A DNA stretch of 64,000 bases from contig NZ_JACHMX010000001.1 in the NCBI RefSeq assembly GCF_014205155.1, positions 5,642,001 to 5,706,000 of the forward strand, read 5' to 3'. Position 1 is the first letter of the stretch; the number at the start of each line of letters is the position of its first letter. Both the position numbers and the translations under genes were made by a program. Shown one piece after another: positions 9,405-16,186 of the stretch. The notes beneath the pieces were generated by a model, which made no database searches, had not been told where the DNA came from, and saw only the letters and a program-made list of their open reading frames with translations. This DNA is from Amycolatopsis umgeniensis (GTDB lineage: Bacteria > Actinomycetota > Actinomycetes > Mycobacteriales > Pseudonocardiaceae).

Positions 9405-10003
9405 CGCGAACCCAGCTCTCCTAACGACCGTCGCAATGTCCTCATAGCCGCGTACAGCCGTGATTTGACCGTTCCCTCCGGGATTCCCAATATCACCGCC
9501 GCCTCCCGGACCGTATGCCCGGTCAGATACGTCTCGTAGATGACAGCCTGATATTTGCTGTCCAGATATCGTAGCGCTTCGGAAATGACGAGTGCGGACA
9601 GTGACTGATCGGTCTGGTCCGCTATTTCGGCGTTTTCGGAACTGTCCAGCTCCACCTCCTGTGGCCGGGCTCGCCGGTTTCGCCAGCCGTCGATCACGAT
9701 CCGCCTCGCGACCGTGAGCAGCCAGCCGCGCAGCATTCCCGGCTCGCGGTTCAACGTGTCGGAATGTTGCCAGGCGCGAATCAGTGTCTCTTGGACGACG
9801 TCCTCGGTCCATTGTTGATCATGGCCGGTCAGGTACATCACCTGCCCGAACAGAGGTTCCCGGAAATCCTTGTACAGCAACGAAATCAGCTCGTCAGGCA
9901 GCTCTTTCGGCTGCTGCTCGCCACCGAAACGGCATTCTCTGCCCACTGCTTCCATAAGGTTCGCGACCTCCCCGACGGTGGAGGATTTCACAGGTTCGTA
10001 CAC
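9401..10003 (-). CDS. ECF sigma factor (SigL-like)
   Basis: A 200-residue group 4 sigma factor. Sigma region 2 spans about residues 45-110 (LTGHDQQWTEDVVQETLIRAW, then RGWLLTVARRIVIDGWRNR), region 4 about 138-195 (QAVIYETYLTGHTVREAAVILG, EGTVKSRLYAAMRTLRRSL). An internal ATG at residue 17 is a possible alternative start. It pairs with the downstream ZAS anti-sigma gene. Its own upstream region carries GAACC-N16-CGTA on this strand, and the same motif faces the divergent redox operon, so autoregulation and control of that operon are both likely. The GAACC/CGT promoter type resembles that described for M. tuberculosis SigL. Confidence 0.88.
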   Translation of the reverse strand: MYEPVKSSTVGEVANLMEAVGRECRFGGEQQPKELPDELISLLYKDFREPLFGQVMYLTGHDQQWTEDVVQETLIRAWQHSDTLNREPGMLRGWLLTVARRIVIDGWRNRRARPQEVELDSSENAEIADQTDQSLSALVISEALRYLDSKYQAVIYETYLTGHTVREAAVILGIPEGTVKSRLYAAMRTLRRSLGELGSR

Positions 10004-10066
10004 CGTAGCGCAGACTATCGCCGTGAGCCATGTGCAGTAGTGCTCTATTTACCATTAGTGACCCGG

Positions 10067-10091
10067 TACGTATCCCGGGGATAAACGGTTC
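10067..10091 (-). promoter_or_regulatory. Candidate ECF promoter for the sigma/anti-sigma operon
   Basis: Read on the minus strand, GAACC (10091-10087) is followed by exactly 16 bases and CGTA (10070-10067). Transcription would start near 10060 and give a leader of about 57 bases before the sigma gene. The identical motif and spacing occur on the plus strand at 10141-10165. Confidence 0.7.
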
Positions 10092-10101
10092 TAAATATGT
10101 C

Positions 10102-10119
10102 GTGTGATTCACGTCACAC
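10102..10119. promoter_or_regulatory. CRP/FNR-type palindromic operator
   Basis: GTGTGA-TTCACG-TCACAC is a perfect 6+6 inverted repeat matching the TGTGA-N6-TCACA consensus known for actinobacterial Crp proteins. It lies between the two divergent ECF-type promoters, 10 bp from the minus-strand -35 and 21 bp from the plus-strand -35. A Crp-family protein could link the module to cAMP or redox state. Confidence 0.65.
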
Positions 10120-10140
10120 TGACGTGGGTGGACGGAGATC

Positions 10141-10165
10141 GAACCGGCCGCTCCGTTTCGCCGTA
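10141..10165 (+). promoter_or_regulatory. Candidate ECF promoter for the redox operon
   Basis: GAACC (10141-10145), 16 bases, then CGTA (10162-10165). Start of transcription would fall near 10172, about 30 bases before the ATG at 10203. Same motif and spacing as the sigma gene's own promoter. Confidence 0.7.
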
Positions 10166-10202
10166 CTTCCAGTGAGGCACTTTGCGGACGGGGACGGGTG
10201 AA

Positions 10203-10853
10203 ATGATCTATCGACTGCTCGGAGTGGTGATCGCCTTCTTGGTGATATGGGCGGGAACACCCGCCGTCGCCTTCGCTGAAATCGATTCCCATGATCGGGA
10301 GCTGCTCGTGCGGGTGCGTCAGGCCGGATTGTGGGAAGGCCCCGTCAGCCGTCAGGCGGAACAGCGCGGGAGCGCGCAGCGGGTGCGGGAAGTCGGGCGA
10401 AAACTCGCCGACGATCACGACCGCCTGGACGCCCAGGTCCGCGACCTCGCCTCCAGGGTCCGCGTCGGACTTCCCGGCGCACCCACCGAAGAACAACGGT
10501 CCTGGGTGGACGAGATCACCGGTGCCGTCGGCGCCGACTTCGACCGCGCCTACGTCAACCGCGCCCGCGCCGCGCACGGCAGCATCTTCGGGCTCGCTTC
10601 CCAAGTCCGGGCCGCCACCCGTGACGACGCGATGCGCTCCTTCGCCCAGACGGCCGTCGACACCGTCATGCGGCACATGACCCTGCTCGAAAGCACCGGT
10701 ATCGCCGAAACGACCTCGTTGATGGTCGTTTCCACCGGCGGCAACGAACTCGGCGGCGGAGACATCGCGCTCGGCGTCCTCATGGTGGGGATCGCCGGGG
10801 GAGCGACCTTCGGTCTGGTGCGAGCCCTCGGCTCACCGGGCAGGCGCGCATGA
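10203..10853 (+). CDS. Exported DUF4142 protein with C-terminal membrane span
   Basis: A 216-residue protein. Residues 1-25 are a signal peptide (MIYRLLGVVIAFLVIWAG, cut near AFA-E). The body is a helical DUF4142 (ferritin-like bundle) domain of unknown function, with HDRELLVRVRQAGLWEGPVS near the start and RSFAQTAVDTVMRHM later. A span near residues 183-203 (GDIALGVLMVGIAGGATFG) anchors it at the far end, so the bundle faces outward. The ATG at 10203 is preferred to a TTG seven codons earlier; GGGACGGG precedes it. Its stop overlaps the next start (ATGA). First gene of the ECF-controlled redox operon. Confidence 0.78.
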   Translation: MIYRLLGVVIAFLVIWAGTPAVAFAEIDSHDRELLVRVRQAGLWEGPVSRQAEQRGSAQRVREVGRKLADDHDRLDAQVRDLASRVRVGLPGAPTEEQRSWVDEITGAVGADFDRAYVNRARAAHGSIFGLASQVRAATRDDAMRSFAQTAVDTVMRHMTLLESTGIAETTSLMVVSTGGNELGGGDIALGVLMVGIAGGATFGLVRALGSPGRRA

Positions 10854-11659
10854 CGGCCTCGCTCCTCGCGGTCATCCCGGCCCCGTCGCCGCACGACAGC
10901 GGAGTGCGGGACATCGCGACGCTTTCGGCCCGCTTCGCCTACGTGACGATGTGCCTGACGCTGGCTTGGGGCGTGCTGAGCGCCACCGGCTGGATCAGGC
11001 GGGTCACCGGGCACGAGGCGTTGCGCGGCGGCCACGTCGTGCTCGCCGCGTTCACCCTCGCCACCGGTGTCGTCCACGGCCTGTCCTATCTCTTCCTCGA
11101 CGACGGCTCGTTCGGCTTCGTCGCACTGCTGATCCCGTTCGCGGGCGGCGGATTCGCGCGGCACGCGGCGGGTGTGGTCGGGCTGGAACTGTTCATCGCC
11201 GTCTCGGTCACCGCCGCGTTGCGCCGCGGTGTGGTCAACCGCAGCTGGCAGCGGTTCCATCAGGCCGGCTACCTCTCGGTCGGCCTGCTGGTGATCCACT
11301 CCTGGCTCGGCGCGGCCGCGAACGGGAATCTCGCGACGGTCTGGCTCGGCGGGATCACCGTGCTCACCCCGGCCGTCGTGCTCACCGTGCTCCGGGTGCT
11401 CCCGCCGCGGGCGCTGGTCCGCCTCGGCCTGCTCGACGGCGACACCGGCCGCGCCGCGCCTGTCCGGATCTCCGTCGACGACAAGAAATGCCACCGCTAC
11501 GCCATCTGCCAGGCCGAAGCGCCGCAGGTCTTCCAGTTACAGGGTGACGGCCAGCTGCGCTATCTCCGAAAACCCGGCGCCAAACAGGTGCCGCTGGTCC
11601 AGGCCGCGGCCCGAGCTTGTCCGATGCGAGCCATCCAACTGCAAGGGGCGGGACAATGA
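10850..11659 (+). CDS. Heme-b-type membrane protein fused to a 3Fe-4S ferredoxin
   Basis: A 269-residue fusion. Residues 1-190 have about five to six membrane spans with paired histidines spaced as in ferric reductase/cytochrome b561-like domains (for example GGHVVLA, GVVHGLSYL, QRFHQAGYL, VIHSWLG). Residues 205-269 are a small ferredoxin: C214-x5-C220 and C257-P. The usual central cysteine is Y217, which indicates a 3Fe-4S cluster of the kind used with P450 systems. Known parts suggest electrons go from the downstream reductase to the ferredoxin, then heme and an outside acceptor; that route is inference. Overlaps its neighbours by 4 bp at both ends. Confidence 0.78.
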   Translation: MTASLLAVIPAPSPHDSGVRDIATLSARFAYVTMCLTLAWGVLSATGWIRRVTGHEALRGGHVVLAAFTLATGVVHGLSYLFLDDGSFGFVALLIPFAGGGFARHAAGVVGLELFIAVSVTAALRRGVVNRSWQRFHQAGYLSVGLLVIHSWLGAAANGNLATVWLGGITVLTPAVVLTVLRVLPPRALVRLGLLDGDTGRAAPVRISVDDKKCHRYAICQAEAPQVFQLQGDGQLRYLRKPGAKQVPLVQAAARACPMRAIQLQGAGQ

Positions 11660-12936
11660 GCGAACGGATCGTCGTGGTCGGCGGCGGGCTGGCCGGTCTG
11701 CGGTGTGCGGAACGGCTGCGGGAACTGCGGTTCGACGGCGAACTGGTGATCGTCGGCAACGAACCGGACCTGCCGTATCACCGGCCGGCGCTGTCCAAGC
11801 AACTGCTGACCGGCACCACGGATCCGGCGGAGATGATGCTCGCCCGGCTCGACGAGATCGACGCCGAATGGCGCTTCAACACCCCGGCCACGCACCTGCA
11901 GCCGGGCCGCCAGGTCGTCCACCTGCCCGGGGCGGAGGAACTGCGCTACGACGGGCTCGTCATCGCCAGCGGCGTCGAACCGCGGCGGCTTTCCGGTGTC
12001 CCGCACGGACATCCGCGCGTGGTCGTGGTCCGGACCCTGGCCGACGCCGCCGAACTGCGCGACAATCTCGCCGCCGACCACGGTCCGGTCGCGGTGCTGG
12101 GCAGCGGTTTCATCGGCTGCGAGGTCGCCGCGAGCCTGCGCGAGACCGGCCGGGAGGTCACCATCATCGGCCGGTCGGAGACCCTGCTCGGCGAGGTCGT
12201 CGGCAAGCACATCGGACAGAAGCTTTCGGCGCTGCACCGTTCGCGCGGCGTGCGGCTCGCGCTCGGCGCGTCCATCGAAGACTGGCAGACCACGGCGAAC
12301 GGCCTGCGGCTGCGGTCGTCCGACGGCTGGATCCTGGACGTCTCCTGTGTCGTCGTGGCCGTCGGGACCGTGCCGTCGATCTCGTGGCTGCGCGGGTCGA
12401 AACTGCCGCTCGACGACGGCGTCGTCTGCGCGCCGACCTGTCACGTGCTGGGGATGGGCAACATCGTCGCGGCAGGCGATGTCGCGCAATGGCCGAATCC
12501 GCGGTTCGACGAGACACCGAGACGGGTCGAGCACTGGCTCAACGCCGTCGAGATGGGCCGGGCCGCCGCGGAAAGTCTCCTTGCCGGGCCGCAGTCCGCG
12601 CGGCCGTTCGCGCCGGTGCCGCGGTTCTGGTCGGAACAGCACGGCGTGCGCATCCAGGCGGGCGGCATCCCGAAGCTGGGCACCGACACCGTCGCGCTCG
12701 CTTCACCCGTCGGTGGCGAGAAACCCGTCACCGGCTTCGTCCGCAAGGGACGCCTTGTCGGTGTCGTCGGCCTCGACAGCCCGTCCGCCGTCCTCCACTG
12801 GACCAACGAGATCGCGGAACAGAACCCCGTCAGCCCGCAAGAAACGGAGACGCCTGATGCACCGATCGCGGTTGACCATGCTCGTCGTCATCGCGGCGCT
12901 CGTCGTGGGCGCCGCGATGTGGTGGCAGGCGGCTGA
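11656..12936 (+). CDS. FAD-dependent ferredoxin reductase
   Basis: A 426-residue pyridine nucleotide-disulphide oxidoreductase of the ferredoxin reductase group. Residues 5-16 carry the FAD fingerprint (VVVGGGLAGLRC), YHRPALSKQLL follows, VLGSGFIGCEVA near residue 150 binds NAD(P)H, and GNIVAAGDVAQWPN near 270 is the second FAD motif. The C-terminal reductase domain ends near residue 390. It should pass electrons from NAD(P)H to the ferredoxin module of the gene before it. The reading frame runs 80 bp into the following gene and its last 27 codons (Arg-rich) look non-native, so the true end may once have been earlier. Confidence 0.88.
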   Translation: MSERIVVVGGGLAGLRCAERLRELRFDGELVIVGNEPDLPYHRPALSKQLLTGTTDPAEMMLARLDEIDAEWRFNTPATHLQPGRQVVHLPGAEELRYDGLVIASGVEPRRLSGVPHGHPRVVVVRTLADAAELRDNLAADHGPVAVLGSGFIGCEVAASLRETGREVTIIGRSETLLGEVVGKHIGQKLSALHRSRGVRLALGASIEDWQTTANGLRLRSSDGWILDVSCVVVAVGTVPSISWLRGSKLPLDDGVVCAPTCHVLGMGNIVAAGDVAQWPNPRFDETPRRVEHWLNAVEMGRAAAESLLAGPQSARPFAPVPRFWSEQHGVRIQAGGIPKLGTDTVALASPVGGEKPVTGFVRKGRLVGVVGLDSPSAVLHWTNEIAEQNPVSPQETETPDAPIAVDHARRHRGARRGRRDVVAGG

Positions 12937-13426
12937 CTCCGGGGATCAGGTGGCGCTGACGGCGAGGGCTCCGGTCACCGAAGCCCTCCCCAGTCCGCGT
13001 GTCCCGCCGTCCGGCACCTCGCGTCCTCGAACTCCCGAGGACACGCCGCCCGGCACGCAGCTCACCGCCGTCTACATGGCGAAGATGGGGCAGGCCGTCC
13101 TCGACGAGACCGGCGCCGTCCTCTTCCGATACCAGCGCGACGACCCGCACAAGGCCCGCTCGACGTGCCTCGGGGACTGCGCCGAGGTGTGGATCCCCAT
13201 CACGACCACCGGCACGCCGGTGGTGACCGGCATCGATCCCGCGATCGTCGACACCATCAAACGTCCCGAAGGAGCCAAGCAGGTCACCCTCGCCGGGTGG
13301 CCGCTCTACAAGTTCGCCAACGCCCGGCCCGGCGAATGGACCGGTCAGGGCGCCGACCACCTCTGGTTCGTGGTCAAACCCGACGGGCAGCGCAACCTGA
13401 ACTGCCTGCCGGTGCCCGTGCAGTAG
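12857..13426 (+). CDS. Membrane-anchored COG4315 secreted-repeat protein
   Basis: A 189-residue protein. Residues 7-23 (TMLVVIAALVVGAAMWW) are a membrane anchor with no lipobox cysteine. After a proline-rich linker come two copies of the 'secreted repeat of unknown function' (PF03640): AVLDETGAVLFRYQRD with CLGDCAEVWIP, and VTLAGWPLYKFANARPGEWTGQG with HLWFVVKPDG. The family is extracytoplasmic and may bind a redox cofactor; its role is not known. Sitting last in an operon of reductase, ferredoxin and heme protein, it is a candidate terminal electron carrier outside the membrane (inference). Confidence 0.8.
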   Translation: MHRSRLTMLVVIAALVVGAAMWWQAADSGDQVALTARAPVTEALPSPRVPPSGTSRPRTPEDTPPGTQLTAVYMAKMGQAVLDETGAVLFRYQRDDPHKARSTCLGDCAEVWIPITTTGTPVVTGIDPAIVDTIKRPEGAKQVTLAGWPLYKFANARPGEWTGQGADHLWFVVKPDGQRNLNCLPVPVQ

Positions 13427-13434
13427 GATTCGCC

Positions 13435-13840
13435 GACGGACGAGTCGGCAGGGCGGCCGCGAGCCGGGAGACCGGTTCGAGGAAAGTCCGGACTCCACAG
13501 GGCAGGGTGGTTGTTAACGGCAACCCGGGGCGACCCGCGGGACAGTGCCACAGAGAACAGACCGCCTCCGTGCGCTTCGCGGGCGGAGGTAAGGGTGAAA
13601 CGGTGGTGTAAGAGACCACCAGCGTCCTGGGTGACCAGGACGGCTAGGTAAACCCCACCCGGAGCAAGGCCAAGAGGGAGCCGCGAGGCTCCTGCGCAGA
13701 CGATCGAGGGCTGCCCGCCCGAGTCTGCGGGTAGGCCGCTCGAGCCCGCCGGCGACGGCGGGCCTAGATGGATGGCCGCCACTCGCGGAGCCGCAAGGCG
13801 AAGCGAGGACAGGATCCGGCTTACACGCCGACTCGTCCGC
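13435..13840 (+). ncRNA. rnpB: RNase P RNA (type A)
   Basis: The catalytic RNA of RNase P, about 406 bases. The conserved 5' block GAGGAAAGTCCGGACTCC lies near 13479, AGGGTGAAACGGTG near 13590, AAACCCCACC near 13650 and the 3' ACAGGATCCGGCTTAC near 13809. The ends pair over 13 bases (CGGACGAGTCGGC at 13437-13449 with GCCGACTCGTCCG at 13827-13839), defining P1. A T-rich stretch follows. The 5' end lies 8 bp past the stop of the anchored repeat protein, so the promoter sits inside that gene. Confidence 0.97.
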
Positions 13841-13902
13841 TACTTCTTTTGTGGTCGCTCTCAGTCCGTGAAGGACCCCTTCCTGTACTTAGCGGCGGGG
13901 TA

Positions 13903-13965
13903 GGAGGTCCGTGAAGGCCTCCTTACCTACCTTGAGCGTAGGGAAGGAGGCCTTCACGGACCTCC
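13903..13965. repeat. Long palindrome (GTGAAGGCCTCC type) after rnpB
   Basis: Arms 13903-13924 and 13944-13965 are perfect 22-bp reverse complements containing GTCCGTGAAGGCCTCCTT. The 19-base loop has an inner stem (CCTAC/GTAGG). A related short unit, GTGAAGGACCCCTTC, lies just upstream at 13869-13883. The same GTGAAGGCCTCCTT arm recurs at 24389-24435. It could end rnpB transcripts. Confidence 0.75.
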
Positions 13966-14042
13966 GGAAGCGGTGAGCGGCCGGGTCCAGGGCCCATTCG
14001 GTCAAGGACCCGAATCACCACCCAGCCCGCCCACCTGCGGAA

Positions 14043-14067
14043 GCGATAGCAAAGGTCCCTTGCTCCC
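14043..14067 (-). repeat. 25-bp GCAAGGGACCTTTGC repeat, single arm
   Basis: On the minus strand this is an exact copy of the 25-bp element at 33819-33843 and 35354-35378. It is itself an imperfect palindrome around AGCAAGGGACCTTTGCT. No partner arm is nearby. It sits 58 bp before the next gene start. Confidence 0.8.
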
Positions 14068-14124
14068 GATCTCGGCCCCTTCGGACGCTGCGCCCCCTGT
14101 CTACTTGCCGGTAGGGTGCCTTCC

Positions 14125-14988
14125 ATGGGCGAAGCGAGTCGGGTCACGGGACGGTTCCGCGGGACGTTCGATGTACTGCATTCCCTTACCTACTTCGCAC
14201 CCGAGACGGAAGCCGCGCTCACCGACGCGGGTCTCCGGCCGGGGCGCATGACCTACTTCGCGGGCCGCGCGGCACCCATGGGCGCGGTGGGGCCGGGCGT
14301 GGTCGCGGCCACTTTCTACAACTTCAACCCGGAGCTGGTCGCCCGCCACATCCCGCGTGCGTGGACGCTGGCCAGCCCCGACCGGATCATCGAGGCCCGG
14401 TTCGAAGCCGTCGACGCGACGCTGACCCGGCTGCTCGGCAAGGACACCCTCGACTCGAAAGAGGTCGAAGAGGCCGCCGAACTCGCCCGCGAGGCGACCG
14501 GGGGTTGCCAGGTCGACGGCCGCCCGCTCTACGCCGGGCACGCCGACCTCGACTGGCCGAGCGAGCCGCATCTCGTCCTCTGGCACGCCATCACCCTGTT
14601 GCGTGAGCACCGCGGCGACGGGCACATCGCCGCGCTCCTGGTCAACGGTCTCGACGGGCTCGACGCCCTCCTCACGCACACCGCCACCGGCAAGGGGTTC
14701 CTGGCCGCCGCGGCCAAGGCCTCCCGGGGCTGGAGCGACGAGCAGTGGGACGGCGCGGCCGCCAAACTCCGCGAGAAGGGCGTACTCGACGCCGAGGGCG
14801 GCCTGACCGAGGCCGGGAACGATCTCCGCGAGCGGATCGAAGCCGCCACCAACGCGGCATCGGCCGGCCCTTGGGAGCACCTCGGCGAGGAAAAGACCAA
14901 GCGTCTTCACGAGCTGTGCGGGCCCTTGAGCCGCCAGGCCGTCGAAGCGGGCGCTTTTCCCGCGAATGTGTTCTCGACGGGCCGATAA
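14125..14988 (+). CDS. SCO6745-family protein of unknown function
   Basis: A 287-residue soluble protein. The opening (DVLHSLTYFAPETEAALTDAG, then MTYFAGRAAPMGAVGPGVV and FYNFNPELVARHIPRAW) matches a conserved actinobacterial family typified by SCO6745. The middle is helical, with WHAITLLREHRGDGHIAALL near residue 153; the end resembles a winged-helix (AKLREKGVLDAEGGLTEAGNDLRERIE), so residues 195-250 may be a MarR-like fold. No catalytic residues are evident and the function is unknown. The ATG at 14125 is chosen over a GTG three codons earlier. Confidence 0.75.
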   Translation: MGEASRVTGRFRGTFDVLHSLTYFAPETEAALTDAGLRPGRMTYFAGRAAPMGAVGPGVVAATFYNFNPELVARHIPRAWTLASPDRIIEARFEAVDATLTRLLGKDTLDSKEVEEAAELAREATGGCQVDGRPLYAGHADLDWPSEPHLVLWHAITLLREHRGDGHIAALLVNGLDGLDALLTHTATGKGFLAAAAKASRGWSDEQWDGAAAKLREKGVLDAEGGLTEAGNDLRERIEAATNAASAGPWEHLGEEKTKRLHELCGPLSRQAVEAGAFPANVFSTGR

Positions 14989-15430
14989 TCACGCTATGTA
15001 GTGAAAAAGGCCGTCAGGATTTCGCTTTGGGTAACGGAAGTATGACTTTCGATTGATCGGCGTCGATGATTTTTGTCGAATGCGTGCTCACCCAGCGGAC
15101 TCGCGAGAAGCCACCGAACGAGTCATGTCACACTGGTCGCGGCCGGATTCTCAGCGGTCGACCCGTACTCACAGTGAGCAAGTTCCTCGCAACCGGGGGA
15201 TTTCGTCAGCGCACTGCGAAATCCGGGTGGCCGGGGTTAATCCAGACGACCCTTGCAACGATGATGGAGACCGAGGATGGTCGTGGTGCTGTGCCTCGCT
15301 CTGTGACTAGTAGACAAAACGACATCTACAGAGCGCGCTTTGACCACTACGCCTCGTGACGCCATGATGTTCGAAGCACCACCGAGCCAGAACCGCGCGA
15401 ACCCCCTCTCCGCGCACCGGGAGTAATGCG
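14989..15430. other. 442-bp AT-richer leader before the T4SS-like operon
   Basis: No convincing gene. Base composition is clearly lower in GC than the flanks. Around 15190-15245 there is a structured block: CAACCGGGGGATTTCG, then GCGAAATCCGGGTGG and CCGGGGTTAATCC, forming a stem GGATTTCG/CGAAATCC. It faintly recalls the first half of the c-di-AMP (ydaO) riboswitch, but the conserved 3' half is not seen. A sigma-A-like promoter follows at 15340-15368. Confidence 0.4.
15340..15368 (+). promoter_or_regulatory. Candidate sigma-A promoter of the T4SS-like operon
   Basis: TTGACC (15340-15345), 17 bases, then CATGAT (15363-15368). Transcription would start near 15375, about 56 bases before the first ATG, which is preceded by GGGAG. 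Confidence 0.45.
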
Positions 15431-15697
15431 ATGATGACCTTGACCACCCTCGACACGCTGGCCGCCGGCGAGCTCGGCACCGGCAACGTCCGCACCTGGC
15501 TGATCGACAACATCATCCCCCTGGTGCTGCTGGCCGTCGCACTTCTTCTGCTGTGGCTGGGCGGTGGCAAGGGGGACAACGCCGGTGTCATGCGCCGTCT
15601 CGCCGGTGTCGTGATCGCGCTGGCGATCATCGGCCTCGCGGTGAGTGGTGCCGGAGTCAACGTGGGCCAGTGGATCGCCGGCCTCTTCACAGGCTGA
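15431..15697 (+). CDS. Small two-span membrane protein (VirB2/pilin-like)
   Basis: An 88-residue protein with two hydrophobic segments, residues 26-45 (IDNIIPLVLLAVALLLLWLG) and 54-78 (RLAGVVIALAIIGLAVSGAG), split by a short charged loop (KGDNAGVMRR). Size, two spans and position directly before PrgI- and VirB4-like genes fit a VirB2/TrbC-like pilin or channel subunit. There is no clear signal peptide, so the pilin idea is inference from place and topology. Two in-frame ATGs (15431, 15434) follow GGGAG. It opens an operon that runs to 24130. Confidence 0.65.
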   Translation: MMTLTTLDTLAAGELGTGNVRTWLIDNIIPLVLLAVALLLLWLGGGKGDNAGVMRRLAGVVIALAIIGLAVSGAGVNVGQWIAGLFTG

Positions 15698-15706
15698 GGG
15701 CCCGCG

Positions 15707-16183
15707 TTGCGTATCCGCACCGATGACGAGGTTTACCGGGTCGATGCCGTGTGGCTGGGCCCGCCGAAAGCGACTTTTCCCTGGAGAGCCCGCTACGTCG
15801 CGTGGCTCGTCGGTATCCCGGTCTTCCTGCTCGTGCTCACCGCCGAACGGTGGGCGGGCTGGAGCTTCGGGTTCTTCTCGACCGCCTGGGCTTTCGTCGC
15901 CACAATTGTGATCACGAGATTGATCACGGCCAAGATCAGCCACGAGCGCCCGCTGGGCGCCGTGGCCGCGATGGCGGCGAAAGAGCTCAACTCACCTAGA
16001 GAACGGACCACGGGCACGGGCGGCGCGGCCAGCGCATCCCGCGTCCGGGTACGGGCCACCCGCCCGCTACCGAAGCACCGCAGGAGACGGCAGTACCAGT
16101 ACGACGGCTACGGCGGCGGCGCCGGAGCTCAGGGAACACCACGAGCGCGTCGGAGCCGTCCTGCGGCTCGGGCCGGGAGGTAG
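15707..16183 (+). CDS. PrgI/VirB3-like membrane protein
   Basis: A 158-residue protein. Residues 1-27 are a short cytoplasmic start (RIRTDDEVYRVDAVWLG), residues 28-72 hold two hydrophobic segments (WLVGIPVFLLVLTAERWAG and FVATIVITRLI), then a cytoplasmic tail rich in Arg, Gly and Tyr. This is the layout of PrgI family and VirB3-like partners that dock the VirB4 ATPase at the membrane. A TTG start at 15707 is preceded by GAGGG. The stop is 3 bp before the next start. Confidence 0.65.
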   Translation: MRIRTDDEVYRVDAVWLGPPKATFPWRARYVAWLVGIPVFLLVLTAERWAGWSFGFFSTAWAFVATIVITRLITAKISHERPLGAVAAMAAKELNSPRERTTGTGGAASASRVRVRATRPLPKHRRRRQYQYDGYGGGAGAQGTPRARRSRPAARAGR

Positions 16184-16186
16184 TCG

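Noticed and set aside
15190..15245. A complete c-di-AMP (ydaO) riboswitch.
   Set aside because: Only fragments of the 5' half are recognisable and the conserved 3' block is missing; kept only as a low-interest lead.
15061..15359. Small frames of 85-97 codons in the leader of the T4SS-like operon.
   Set aside because: Poor codon bias, no ribosome site and no recognisable motif.
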